Assembly (NCBI RefSeq): GCF_010015445.1
Contig: NC_053112.1
Location: 33,195,998-33,259,997, forward strand
Direction: 5' to 3'
Length of the DNA: 64,000 nucleotides
Source: Perca fluviatilis
Lineage: Eukaryota; Chordata; Actinopteri; Perciformes; Percidae
The translations under genes were made by a program, and so were the position numbers. The notes beneath the pieces were generated by a model. That model did not search any database and had not been told where the DNA came from. It saw nothing but the letters and a program-made list of their open reading frames with translations. Of the stretch, positions 10,341 through 20,940 are shown piece after piece (the stretch's first letter is position 1; every line of letters starts with the position of its first letter).

Positions 10341-11670
10341 CAGAGGTGGGTAGTAACGAGTTACATTTACTCCGTTACATTTACTTGAGTAAGTTTTTGA
10401 AAAAATTATACTTCTAGGAGTAGTTTTAAATCACTATACTTTTTACTTTTACTTGAGTAGATTTGTGAAGAAGAAACTGTACTCTTACTCCGCTACATTA
10501 GGCTAAAACAAGCTCGTTACTTTTCTTTTTACCTCTTTCTTTTTACCTCTTTGGTATTCTACGCGTCATTGTATTATCCCCCCGCGTATGCCTCATTTTA
10601 ATGTTTTATTTTGACAGAGAGAGAGAGACTTCCGCTAAAGGCTCTACCACGTGACTGTGTTTCACCAATCAAACGTAGTTGTGCAGTCTCGTCACGTGAC
10701 CATACTCAATCTCAGCGGCGGGACAAGTTAGCTTTACAGCCGCAGCAAAACAAAAATGACAATGTCAGAATCAACCGTCGGCAGAGGCCAGATCAACATG
10801 TCCTGGATTTATTATTTATTACCCGGCTTCACCTAACCTAACAACAGCGGTCCCGCAAGCTGTGTCACGACGTCTATCTCTCTCTCTCTCTCTCTCTCTC
10901 TGCACCGAGCTCCGCCTGATCTTCTAAGAACGGTGATCGCCGTTATCAATCGAGTATTGATTGGTCAGTAGGCGGAGCTTTTACACCGGTTGATCTCTGA
11001 TCTCCAACTTAACCTGCTCCCGACCAGGCTAGGCGTCCAGCATAAGTTACCACGGCGATTGAACCCGGTAACAAGTGATCCACCTTCCTGATGCAGAAAA
11101 CCCTGGTGAACCTGAAGTTACCTCGTTAACGCCAAATCTTGCTTCGTAGTACAGGCCTCTGGCCTCATAATGAAAGCTTGTTTACCTTAGTAAAAGTGCC
11201 AAACAGCAGCTACATTACCTTGTTCTAGTTCTGCCTGCAGAGCCTGGTAAAAAAAAGTATAAAGGTTTGGAAATTTGTGTTACTTGTGCTTATTTATTTT
11301 TTTATGTATTATTATTATTTTATTGATTTTATTTTTTAAGTTCTTGAATTTACCTGGATTATTTTAATTTAAGCTATGTTGTAATTAATTAATTAATTTT
11401 AATTTATTTAATTGATTGGATGAACTATAATTTACCTAAAGATGATTATTTTGTATTTTTGTCTGTCTGATTGAATGCTTGTGTTAAAAAATAAATCAGA
11501 AGTTACTCAACAGTTACTCAGTACTTGAGTAGTTTTTTCACCAAGTACTTTTTTACTCTTACTCAAGTAATTATTTGGATGACTACTTTTTACTTTTACT
11601 TGAGTCATATTATTCTGAAGTAACAGTACTTTTACTTGAGTACAATTTTTGGCTACTCTACCCACCTCTG
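10341..11670. mobile_element. Non-autonomous hAT element, 1330 bp
   Basis: The ends are perfect inverted repeats: CAGAGGTGGGTAG at 10341 and CTACCCACCTCTG ending at 11670. The subterminal arms carry many ACTTGAGTA/TACTCAAGT motifs in opposite orientations. An exact 8-bp target-site duplication GTGTTTAT (10333-10340 and 11671-11678) is diagnostic of the hAT superfamily. The interior has a (TC)n run near 10875-10902 but no transposase ORF. The element lies between the apela duplicate and smim31. Confidence 0.93.
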
Positions 11671-11678
11671 GTGTTTAT

Positions 11679-12620
11679 ATATTCATACTGTGATAACTTT
11701 ATGGTTAACAGTAATATGTAGTTAACGTTATGAAAATGAAAAATGATCATTGAAGTAAACTTCCCCTGAACTTCTTTTTCTTTGATTTCAACACTGACTC
11801 CAATTGCACTGGTAACTAATATTATGATTCTAAAGTGCTTTCCTAACTTTGTGATTCCTAAACATAGCATCTGATTCTGCACCGTTTCAGGCTAAAAGTA
11901 ACCAAGAATTGAGGATTTTGCAATAAAATGTCCCATAAAGCTCCGTCCAGACCAGGAAGAACTATTATTATTCTTGCTGTGAACAGAACCTAATTTTGAG
12001 TTTTAATACAGTAGACTGATACAACCCAGTACGACAAAGAGTACTGTAGGTACACTGTAGAGCATGAGTCATTATAAACCAACAGCTGACTGAAGGAACA
12101 TTTACAGTAACGAGGGTGTAAGGCCCTCTGCTGGAAGTTACATGCTACTGCACCTCAAGCTGTGTGTAAACAGTATTGCTTTGAAAATAGTTTTTTTCGT
12201 CTACATAATGCAAAACCATGGCGTTTGTGCTGACCACTAACTTCATTTTAATATGTGGATAATGTGTATTTTAAGATGGCAATAATCTGTAGTTTCACAA
12301 TCAATTACAGACAAGTCAAGTCCTAATTTTTCCACTCGTACATTTATATTAGCCTGGCTCCAAACCTCTGATGTGCTGACAACATCTCTATAATAGTGAA
12401 TGGATGATTTGAAAAGAAAAGGTTCATTCAGCCTGATTATGATTATGCCAGGATTATGATATAAATACCTCAATAGGACGGAAATTCTGAAACTTTTTAA
12501 GTAGAGATAGTCATTAAGCATGGGTAAACTTATGTCAACTGTATATGTATGTATAAATATGCAGAGTAAAGGATCATATGACACACTGTAAACTGCTACT
12601 TTTAAATATTAAAAATGTAA
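11679..12620. other. Intergenic AT-rich stretch upstream of smim31
   Basis: No recognised gene or repeat. A 113-codon minus-strand ORF (12243-12584) has no domain or splice support and looks random. The smim31 first (noncoding) exon and promoter, if separate, could lie here, but I cannot place them. Confidence 0.4.
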
Positions 12621-12634
12621 GTAGTTGGACCTAC

Positions 12635-12785
12635 AGGGGCGCTTGGATAGCTCACCTGACCTGACCCCATGTACAAAGGCTCAGACCCAGCTGCATGTCA
12701 TTCCCCCTCTCTCTCCCCTTTCACATCTTCAGCTTCCCAGTATAATAAAGGCCTAAAATGCCCCAAAAAGAATCTTAAAAGTAGC
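12635..12785 (+). mobile_element. tRNA-derived SINE with 15-bp target-site duplication
   Basis: It begins GGGGCGCTTGGATAGCTCACC, a degraded tRNA-like head with an A-box. The body is the fish-typical GCTGCATGTCATTCCCCCTC and the tail AATAAAGGCCTAAAATGCCC. The flanking direct repeat AGTAGTTGGACCTAC at 12620-12634 and 12786-12800 is exact. The head is shortened relative to intact members, since B-box sequence is missing. Confidence 0.88.
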
Positions 12786-12948
12786 AGTAGTTGGACCTAC
12801 TACCTACTGTATCTCTTGTTGGCATTTGTCTGCAAAGAATAACAGTAAAATCACAGAAGATGATTTGTCAGTTTCTGTGTCATGCGTTGTAATGAAGATG
12901 TTACATAATGTAATGACTTGCAATGCTTTGCATTGGGTAGTTGTGTAG

Positions 12949-13232
12949 ATGGAACTGCCGTTCTCTGGCTTTGAGCTGACCTTCATCATCATTGCCTTCG
13001 TCATCTTCTCGCTCTTCAGCTTGGCTTCAGTCTGCATCCAACCAGAAGCAACACATCCAGGTACACACTCCTACTCTGCTGTCAGATACACACAGACAAA
13101 CGTTAGCTTTTCTAATGCTGCATAATGTACGTCTGTTCTCTTTCAGAAAAAGGTGTCTATAAAGCAAAGGGCTCACGACCCCTTCACAGAAAGCAGAGAG
13201 TGATCACCAAGCAAGCCGGACAGAAACCATGA
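12949..13232 (+). CDS. smim31: Small integral membrane protein 31 (two coding exons, 65 aa)
   Basis: The coding exons are 12949-13060 (ends ATCCAG|gtacac, phase 1) and 13147-13232 (after ctctttcag). The protein starts MELPFSGFELTFIIIAFVIF and has one hydrophobic helix at about residues 9-33. A short polar stretch and a basic tail follow (KGVYKAKGSRPLHRKQRV), ending at TGA 13230-13232. The N-terminus and helix strongly resemble mammalian SMIM31, a single-pass micropeptide of unknown function encoded beside APELA on human 4q32; the tail is diverged. TTGTGTAG directly before the ATG looks like a splice acceptor, which suggests a noncoding upstream exon. An ATTAAA at 13328-13333 can serve as polyadenylation signal. 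The neighbour apela lies downstream on the same strand, as in human. Confidence 0.87.
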
Positions 13233-13327
13233 AGTAAAAGTCAGAGACTTCGAGCTTAATCGGGTGTACTGCAGGGTTTAAATGTAAAGTTCTCACAAAT
13301 GGACTGAAACATTTTGAATATTTTTTA

Positions 13328-13333
13328 ATTAAA
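13328..13333 (+). terminator. Likely polyadenylation signal of smim31
   Basis: ATTAAA lies 96 bases after the stop codon, the most common variant of the AATAAA signal. Confidence 0.5.
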
Positions 13334-13641
13334 GAATGTCATTATGGCACAGTGTTGCATTTTCACTATAATAAGGCAAATATATTACCCCCATGAATGA
13401 CGCAGTCTTAGTCTGAACCAGTCAGTAACATCTTATACAAATGTGGAAAAAAACTCCTTAGTAACGCTGACTGCACTTTCTGATCAGCTGCAATTACAAG
13501 GTAAGATTAAAACTATAGCTGCATTGGTCTGAGTTTTTCTCCCTTTTGACTGTTATTTTGCAGTTAGAGGCTGCATTCACACTAAATCAGGCGTTGCAGT
13601 GATTAGCACAAGGTTGTGCGGCGGTGTGGGAGTGTCACTAA

Positions 13642-14703
13642 GGGGCCGTCCACACGGAAACGTTTTTTTGTGCAAACGCACATGTTTTGCATCGTTTGGG
13701 CCGACCGTCCAGACGAATCCTGCAAACGCACTGCCTGAAAACGCACTTTTTTGAAACCAGGTCTCAGGGTGAAAAAATCCGAAAACGGCTCTCGTTTGGC
13801 TTCGTATGGATGGTATATACGGATCCGTATCGATGAGGTCATCGCCACACCCCTCTTTTACACCCTCTCCCACGGCCGCTGACGCAAACAACTGCGGTGA
13901 AGCTAAGCGAGCATGTCCCATCTCCATGGTCAAACCAGCTCACTTCATCTAAATACTCTGCTCCCTGACCCTTCCCTCTGGATTCTACACAAGATTTATT
14001 GCTAACGTTATGTAGCCAACGTTAAACATCGCTAAAGCAGCTGACCGCTAAAGCAGCTGACCGCTCCAGCAGCGAAGTAACGTTAACGTTAGCTGCTATG
14101 GCTATCTGTTTATAAAGTGGAAGTAGATAACTTATCAATTAGCTAGCTAATCTGTCTGCTTATCAACTCCTTGAACGGATTATAGTAACTTTTACCACGG
14201 CTTATTGTAGAAAGGCTACTGCAAGAAAAACGTATAGATTATTAAAAAGACATCATTCATGGATCATTGATGTTTGTTTGACTGCCGATGTTAGAGCTAG
14301 CGCGAACGTTAAGCCTCGCGTTAGCTCGCTGCTAGCGCGCTGCAATCATGCAAAATAAAAAGCAATCCAACAGCACATTATACAACGTAAACAAAGACAC
14401 ATTTTCTTGCGGCAGCCTTTATAAAATGAGCAGTGGTGAAAGTTATTATAGTCCACGGATGTATTAAGAGAAAATGATAATCTAGCTAGTCATGTTAGGA
14501 TGGTAAGTGGAAGTGACTATGCTCTTCTTCTCCGTTTTTTGGTGAATTTCTGTAGCAGAAACAGCGCTGCCTATAGGCCTGGCATATGAAGTAGCGTATT
14601 GAGTCATTTACAAGTGGATTCATTTGGACGCAACTGTTCTTGAAACGAATCCAGGGAAGACGGGTAAAAAAAAGATCGTTTTGGTACGTGTGGATGGGGC
14701 CCA
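13642..14703. mobile_element. Probable non-autonomous DNA transposon with imperfect terminal inverted repeats
   Basis: The left end GGGGCCGTCCACACGGAAAC (13642) pairs with the right end ACGTGTGGATGGGGCC (about 14687-14702). The sub-terminal part CAAACGCACATGTTTTGCATCG and the whole block look like a dispersed fish repeat. Target duplication is not clear, so the superfamily is undecided. No transposase ORF is seen; the interior is rich in GTTAGCTAGC-like words. Confidence 0.65.
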
Positions 14704-15779
14704 TTTGTGTCTGCATTGTGTTCCCCATGGTGCTAGCATTTAGCCATGCTGATAGTATGCCTTGGTCCTGTGAGTGATTGTCTGTTCATTTATTTAACCA
14801 GGTAAGCCGATTGTGAACAAATTCTAATTTGCAACAACGACCTGTCACATTCACACAGTTACACATTCATACCTGGAAGCTGCCCAGTACAACCACAGTC
14901 TGATCTGCTGGCCACTGAGCAGCGTTTTTTTTTATTTTTGGGTTAAAGGCCTTGCTCAAGGACACCTCATCGGTGGTAATGAGGGACAAGCACTGCTCTT
15001 TCACTTCCCCACCCACCCAGATTTTATCCTTTTGGTCTGGGGATTGAACCTGTCACAAACTCACTTCCCTAACCTTTAGGCCACCACTGCCTATCTGATT
15101 GATGCGATCTATATGATGCGGGATGCGAGGCCTATCATTAAGGTGGTTTTTAGTGACTACATGTGAAACATGTTACAATCCATTGTGTTTTTTTCTGATC
15201 TGTGGTTACGTGATTGGCCACTGCAGCATAACATCTGGTTGTGTTTTTTTTCTTCCAAAATATGATTCCGTTTCAACTTTCCATCGCAGGGCCACTGCAT
15301 TTTTTCCCCCAGCATTCCATGGGGTCCCCCAAATAAACACACTACCCACATTCAAATGAATGGCAGGACTGGCGTCTTCGCTGCAACACCTGATTTGGTG
15401 GGAATTCTGCCTTACAAACAACACAGAGCACATGGTTTTGGAAAGTTATTTCCCTGAATTATACTGCTATGCTTAGGCAGTGCTTCCTCTGAGATACATA
15501 CAAATCCTACTGCCTTTGCAGAGAATAGCAGACACCTAGTATTGGTCCTATCTCTGTGCTTTGCTTTCTATAGAAAGTGCCTGCTCTTTAGCCCCATCTG
15601 CTGTTTTCATAAAATATGACATTGATGCTTCATTAAATTCCACTTAAAAGAAACCAGGCAGGTTGAGCCAAAGTAAAAAACTAGAAAAAGCACAATTTGA
15701 GAAGAGACTTGATGCCTTTCTCTATGTCCTTTGTATCTACTATCTATCTCCTTTGTATCTATACCATGTGTATGGCCAG
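14704..15779. other. Intergenic repeat-like stretch
   Basis: The part 14785-15100 (TTATTTAACCAGGTAAGCCG ... GGACACCTCATCGGTGGTAA ... GGGGATTGAACC) resembles a dispersed fish interspersed repeat with a SINE-like core. The remainder, 15100-15779, shows no recognised gene. Confidence 0.45.
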
Positions 15780-16027
15780 AAAACCACAAAGACCCAGACT
15801 GCATTTAAAAATCAAACCAGAGTATGGACACTTGGTTCGTGTGTCCAGAGAAGCCGTCAAGTCTGGGTTAGGATTTAACAAACCAAGTGACTTTTGGCCC
15901 CTGAAGCCCTATTGGGGCAACATCCTGAGGGGTTAGAGGCTGCTCCCTGTTGAGTTTGCCCCCTGACCCCTCCGTCACTCCTCCACAGTCAGCCGTCTAG
16001 CTGCCAATGCGGAGGCTCCAGAATAAA
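15780..16027 (+). other. Possible terminal exon of an unrecognised gene
   Basis: A pyrimidine-rich tract ends in CAG at 15779. The frame that follows (RKPQRPRLHLKIKPEYGH, then VKSGLGFNKPSDFWPLK) has protein-like composition, stops at 15936, and is followed by AATAAA at 16022-16027. No upstream partner exon was identified and I do not recognise the protein. It may be a real last exon, a retrocopy fragment or chance. Confidence 0.3.
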
Positions 16028-16649
16028 GACTAGGTTAATCAACCATCGTGAGATCCTATCTTTTTCTTCACTAATGCAGAAGAAAAAGAAAAGAAAAGAA
16101 AAAAAACGCCCGGCTTATTTGTGTGATGTGTCCTGATGGTTCATACTATTAGTTTGTGTATTGGGTGTTCACTGCTGTTCATGTGTATATGTATCTATTG
16201 GGGTCTGTATTGGGCAATCTGAGATAAAGGGTCTTAAGAGTAATTAAGCCCTGGTTGGCTGCGGCCCTCATTAACACTGACGACCTTTATGGCATGACAA
16301 CAGACCTACTATCACTCCAACGATGGCCAACGAACTGACCCATCAGATCACAATCAACACTCGTACACAGATCCACTGGACTACACCTCAAAAAATGTTT
16401 ACAACAGGGCACATAACATCTCTGCTACTTATTCTTTCACCTACACTCTCCTTTGTATAGACTAGAATGAGTCACGGAGCAAAACACACAATCTTTAAAA
16501 AAACGGAATCAAAAGCTTTCCCCTAAAACAACAAGTGACAAATTAAAAGAAAAACTTAAAAAACAGATGCTTGTGTAAGAAAATGACGTGGGCAATATGG
16601 ATAAAATCCTCTATCACAATACATGTAATTTTACAACATGATATCAATT
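16028..16649. other. Intergenic AT-rich stretch
   Basis: Nothing recognisable apart from a purine run (AAGAAAAAGAAAAGAAAAG near 16080). Confidence 0.5.
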
Positions 16650-16942
16650 CAGGCAGCAACAATAATTTTCTCAATTAATGCCAGATTTATAGTTGTCAGT
16701 AAAATATGAGAAAATAGCGAAAGATGCCACATCACAATTTCCCAGAGCCAAAAGTTTACACATTCAAATTACTTGTTTTGTCTGACAGCAATCTAAAAAA
16801 CAAAGATATTAAGTTTACTATCACACAATGCAAAGAAAGGCAGAAACTCTTTGCATTTGAGAATCTGAAACCAGCAAATGTTTGGCATTTTTGCTTGAGA
16901 AATAACAATTGATTGTCGATCAACTAATAGTTGCAGTTCTAA
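16650..16942. repeat. Copy of a dispersed hAT-like MITE (Ser/Thr 'GTTGCAGC' end family), degraded
   Basis: The body CCAGAGCCAAAAGT...CTTGTTTTGTCTGAC and the end GATTGTCGATCAACTAATAGTTGCAG match copies near 35470, 36230, 54360 and 62856. Intact family members in fish begin and end TAGGGCTGCAAC. No coding capacity. Confidence 0.6.
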
Positions 16943-17219
16943 TGTCAATATTGTGATTGAGCATCTTTGTAATTTCTCAGAAAATCAGTCGAGAATTTTT
17001 TAGTTAATCTAGTGAATTTAATACCTGACAAATCAAGTTACTTCCCCAAATTAATGCAAAAAAGATGTAAAATTGCAATATTAATTATTATTAAGCAGTT
17101 CTGCTGGCCACAAAGGTCTAATACAACCAGAGACATTAAAAAGATAACTACCACTATATTGTTCTGTGGCGATAGACACATTTACAGTATATTATTTCAA
17201 AGGTATATATCAACATATT

Positions 17220-17425
17220 GCCTGAACCTGATTTAAATTCAACTGAACACCTATGGGGGATTCTTAATCAATGTGTTGGACAGCCCTCTCCACTCCCGTC
17301 AATCAATTCCCCAAATGAGGAAATATCTTTTAGAAGCATGGTGTTCATCCCCTTAACAAGAGTTTAAAAGACTCTGCCAAGGAGCACTAAAGCTGTTATG
17401 GAGCAGTTTTATCAGGGAGGAAGTT
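17220..17425 (+). mobile_element. Tc1/mariner-type transposase 3' remnant
   Basis: Translation around 17222-17260 gives PEPDLNSTEHLWGIL, matching the conserved PDLNPIEHLWxxLK block of Tc1/mariner DDE transposases. About 100 bases later, CCAAGGAGCACTAAAGCTGTTATGGAGC corresponds to the P(R/K)SIEAVLxA end of the same protein. The frame is broken by indels and a stop. Confidence 0.65.
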
Positions 17426-17480
17426 CTTTATCTGTGTCCTCTGGTCAGGAGATGATGACAGAGGAAGAAGAAAGTGAAAA

Positions 17481-17768
17481 TTAAGGAGGAGAGGCTAAAG
17501 CTTCCTCTGTAGTCGTAAAGATCACAGCTACTAGGAAGAGCATGACTACTATAACTGTAGCAATAACAGCAACTCTGCAGTCTAACTCTGTCCAACTCTT
17601 TCCTGAGTTACACACTTGAACAATGACCAGACTAGCAAAAGAAACTGGGATAATGCACACTATTCCACTTGTAGCCTGACATTTAACTGTGTGATCATGA
17701 AAGTTCATTTTTAATTGTTTCCATACATACCATACATGCAACAGATAACTACGACTTTCATTCTCCAC
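17481..17768 (-). other. Unrecognised minus-strand ORF with a hydrophobic segment
   Basis: The ORF has one strongly hydrophobic run (VAVIATVIVVMLFLVAVIF) near its C-terminus and a potential splice acceptor (AAATGTCAG, about 17668) that would start an exon coding ATSGIVCIIPVSFASLVIVQ. No domain, no partner exon and no polyadenylation signal is assigned. It could be an orphan membrane-protein exon or chance. Confidence 0.2.
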
Positions 17769-17924
17769 TAATGGTGTGCATAGTGCCTGTTGTGTTCAAC
17801 TACACATTTAAGTAAAAAGATCTTGAGGGATAGAATGCTCTTTGTAAGTGGACCAATCAATACTAGGGCTGGGTATAATGTAACATTTTGCGATAGTAAT
17901 GCTGATACGACAACACCTTAGATT

Positions 17925-18175
17925 TGGTAGTGATTAGGATTGCAAATAATGCTTATTCGAATCGCTAATTATTTTGCAGATTTAGTCTTGATTAATCGTT
18001 CTATAAATCAGTTTCTAACGTCAGAAAATAGAAAAGTCTTTCACAAGTTTCCAGAGCCAAAAGTGGAAGGAAGGAAGGAAAAAATTGAGCAAAGCAATAT
18101 TAGTCAATTAATAGATTAGTGAATCTGCAGAAAATCAATCCATCAATTTTTGTGCTCGACTAACCATTTAAGTCA
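17925..18175. repeat. Degraded copy of the dispersed 'CCAGAGCCAAAAGT' MITE family
   Basis: It contains GATTAATCGTTCTATAAATC and TTTCCAGAGCCAAAAGTGGA and ends in GACTAACCATTTAAG. It shares words with the copies at 16650 and 62856. Confidence 0.5.
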
Positions 18176-18492
18176 GTTATGACACAGATATATCATCCGG
18201 TTTCAGCTTCTCCAATGTGAGGATTTGCTGCTTTTCTACATTTTACATTATTATGAACTGAATATCTGTAGATGGGACAAAACAACGCATCTGAAGACTT
18301 CCCCTTGGACTTGAAAATTGTGATGGGCATTATTTTAATCATTTGATAGGGTAAACACATTTGGTGGAAACATTTTGGTCAGTACTGAAGTTCAGTACCC
18401 AACACTAATTATCACACACCACAGAACAACCCCTTAACAGTGGTGCAGTGCAGCCCTGCCAAGGTACTGAAGCAGTTTAATAGGAGGTTGCC

Positions 18493-18494
<2 letters not shown>

Positions 18495-18540
<46 letters not shown>
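18495..18540. repeat. (TG)n microsatellite
   Basis: About 46 bases of uninterrupted TG. A second shorter one lies at 18921-18947. Confidence 0.95.
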
Positions 18541-18541
<1 letters not shown>

Positions 18542-19357
18542 TCTCGTAGGGGAGTGTGTGAGCAGGCTGGGTAATCCCTGTAAAGACGTATAATCCCCAG
18601 GGAGAGCAAATATTACAACACGCTCTACTCAGTCACACAGAAAATCTGGTGGGGAGAATTTGGTACAATTGACTTTTTTGAAGGGCAGATAGAAAGATAT
18701 AGAGAGAAACTAAGATTTGCCAGCAGTTGGATGCAGTGGATACCAGGTGGCTCTGAATGACAATTGAAAGAAAATTAGCATATTCAAATAGGGAAAATAA
18801 AAGTTTTTTAAAAGACAATGGCAGCTGATATGCAAAGCGCAGCTGGCCACAGAAACGAACTACATACCTTGGCTGTAGTGTTTGCAGCAGGATGAATGTG
18901 TGTGTACGTGAGAGTGAGTGAGTGTGTGTGTGTGTGTGTGTGTGTGTTTTTACGTTAACCAAATCCATGAGGAATTTCTGTCATTTCAAGCAACATTTTT
19001 GCAAACACCATAAAGCAATAAAGGCAACATTTCCAAAGACATTATGACACTGACACATACAGACACACACACAACTAAGAAAACCCACAAATGGAGAGAC
19101 TCTTTTCGGCCTCTTTCGTCTATTTTTGAGGGCTAAAGAGAGCTGACGGTCCTATGCTTGTTCAAAGTCTCTGTGACTGTTTTGAGCCCCAGGTCCATTA
19201 GTGTCCTGCTGCTTCTCTAATCCTCATTCACATGTAATGGCTGACATTTCATCTTAATGTGTTAATTCATTAGCTGGGTGCTGAATGGAGAGTCTCAGTC
19301 CACAGAGACGGCTGTGAGCAGACACGCTAATGACTCCCCTCACTTTGCAAGAGTCAT
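18541..19357. other. Spacer upstream of the apela duplicated block
   Basis: It contains a (TG)n run at 18921-18947 and otherwise no recognised gene. 19080-19357 is unique-looking and could hold distal apela control elements, but nothing specific can be read. Confidence 0.4.
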
Positions 19358-20940
19358 CGCAGAGCTAATGCCAAGTGACCTGGTTTACCTGCTGCAGGAA
19401 AATCCCCTGGTATACCACCGACAGCCTGCATGAGAAGTAGGGCTGGGTATTGTTTGAATATTTTGATACTAGTGCAGATACAGTAGCAGAAATATATTAA
19501 GAAATATAAACACGTTTTCTACAAAACCTTATTTTTTATTAAGCAAATAGGGCCATTTTTCTCAAATGTTGAATGTTGTCTAAACACAAGCAGCTGTTCA
19601 TAAACTTTTCCTCAACAAAATAGTAAAACAAAATTTTTTAAATCAGGAACTATGTGATGAAAGAAGAAAACAAATTATACATCTGACAAGTCATTTAATT
19701 CCAGATTATCTTCCAATACTTTTCTTTTAACCTGTCCTGCCTTATCTTCCCATACTCAAACACATTTTAGCCAATACTTAAAAAGAAAATTCTCCTCCGA
19801 ACTCTTATCATCACACATGGAAATTAATAGCCGATTAAAGATTACATAAGCTGATGAATCTGATCAAGCACTCAGTGTCCTATTAGTATTGACCGGTTTC
19901 GATAATCAGTGCTACTGACACATTTTTGGTCTGTACCAAAAACACTTCTTTGAGTATTGTTAGTCCAGTGCATCACTCATTCAATCAGGACCCCGGCCAC
20001 AAAATGCTTTCTGCAAACACCCTACTCCACCACACCACCACCACCACCCAACAGCCACAGATGTGTGTGTCCTCCTCAGTGCGGGGGTAGGGGACAATTG
20101 AAGAAGGAGGGATCTGGCTCAAATCTAGGTCTTGAGGAACCTGCTACTTTTAACTACAGCTTCCTAATCTTTGCTCTGATGTTATAAGACATTAATCAAC
20201 ATTGCTTCTTTAAATATTTCAATCACCCATAGTTGCACACACATCCGTGCATACACAACTTGTATGGAGAGCATGTGTTCAAGGGGCAGTTGGAAGGTAA
20301 GGAGGGGGCTTCCTGTCATTTGAATTACCCTCTACATGTGGGGTCAATATGTGCAATGCTGAAGTGTGTGTGTGTTTGTGGGTGTGTGTGTAAGGGGTTG
20401 AGGAGGGGGCGGCTGTGGGAGCTACACCCCTCCCCAATACCCCCTCCTTTAAAAAGGCTGTATAAAGGAGGTGGGGGGAGAAGCACCTTTGTCACTTTGC
20501 TCTCAGACATAGAGACAATCACACTCACTAGACACACAAACACTTTGGACATAGAAATTCCTCAGGGACATACTTATTGTCCTGACAGAAGAGATCCTTC
20601 GGGGTACTGGACCGTCCCGTGGTGGGCCTTCTGGACTGAAACAGAGCAGGAGATAGATTACCACATTGAGCATCATCAGTGCAGCTCAAAGCCAGAAGGG
20701 CTCTCCAGACTTTTGGAAAATTAACAGTAACTAACCTCTTCAGAAACTAACTGCTGCACAGCCATGAGGGTTTTCAACCTGCTCTACCTGCTCCTGCTGC
20801 TCGTAGCCATTGTAGCATCAGTCTCCTCCGCACCAGTCTCCTCCGGCAGACCAGGTAAGCATCCCAAAACTTTTCACATCCAGATGTCACGATTGGTTGG
20901 GCAGGTGTCCGTTAGGATCGTTAATAGTCACTTAAAACCA
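19358..20940 (+). repeat. Segmental duplicate B: intact apela 5' region
   Basis: This is the partner of the block at 1234-9383. It carries no L1 and no small TIR element, so it shows the empty sites. It covers upstream sequence, TATA box, 5' untranslated region, exon 1 and the first about 85 bases of intron 1, where homology fades just after CACTTAAAACCAA. Confidence 0.9.
20461..20467 (+). promoter_or_regulatory. TATA box of apela
   Basis: TATAAAG in GGCTGTATAAAGGAGG is preceded by a C-rich/CTCCTTTAAAAA stretch. Transcription would start near 20490, giving a 5' untranslated region of about 270 bases before the ATG at 20764. Confidence 0.65.
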
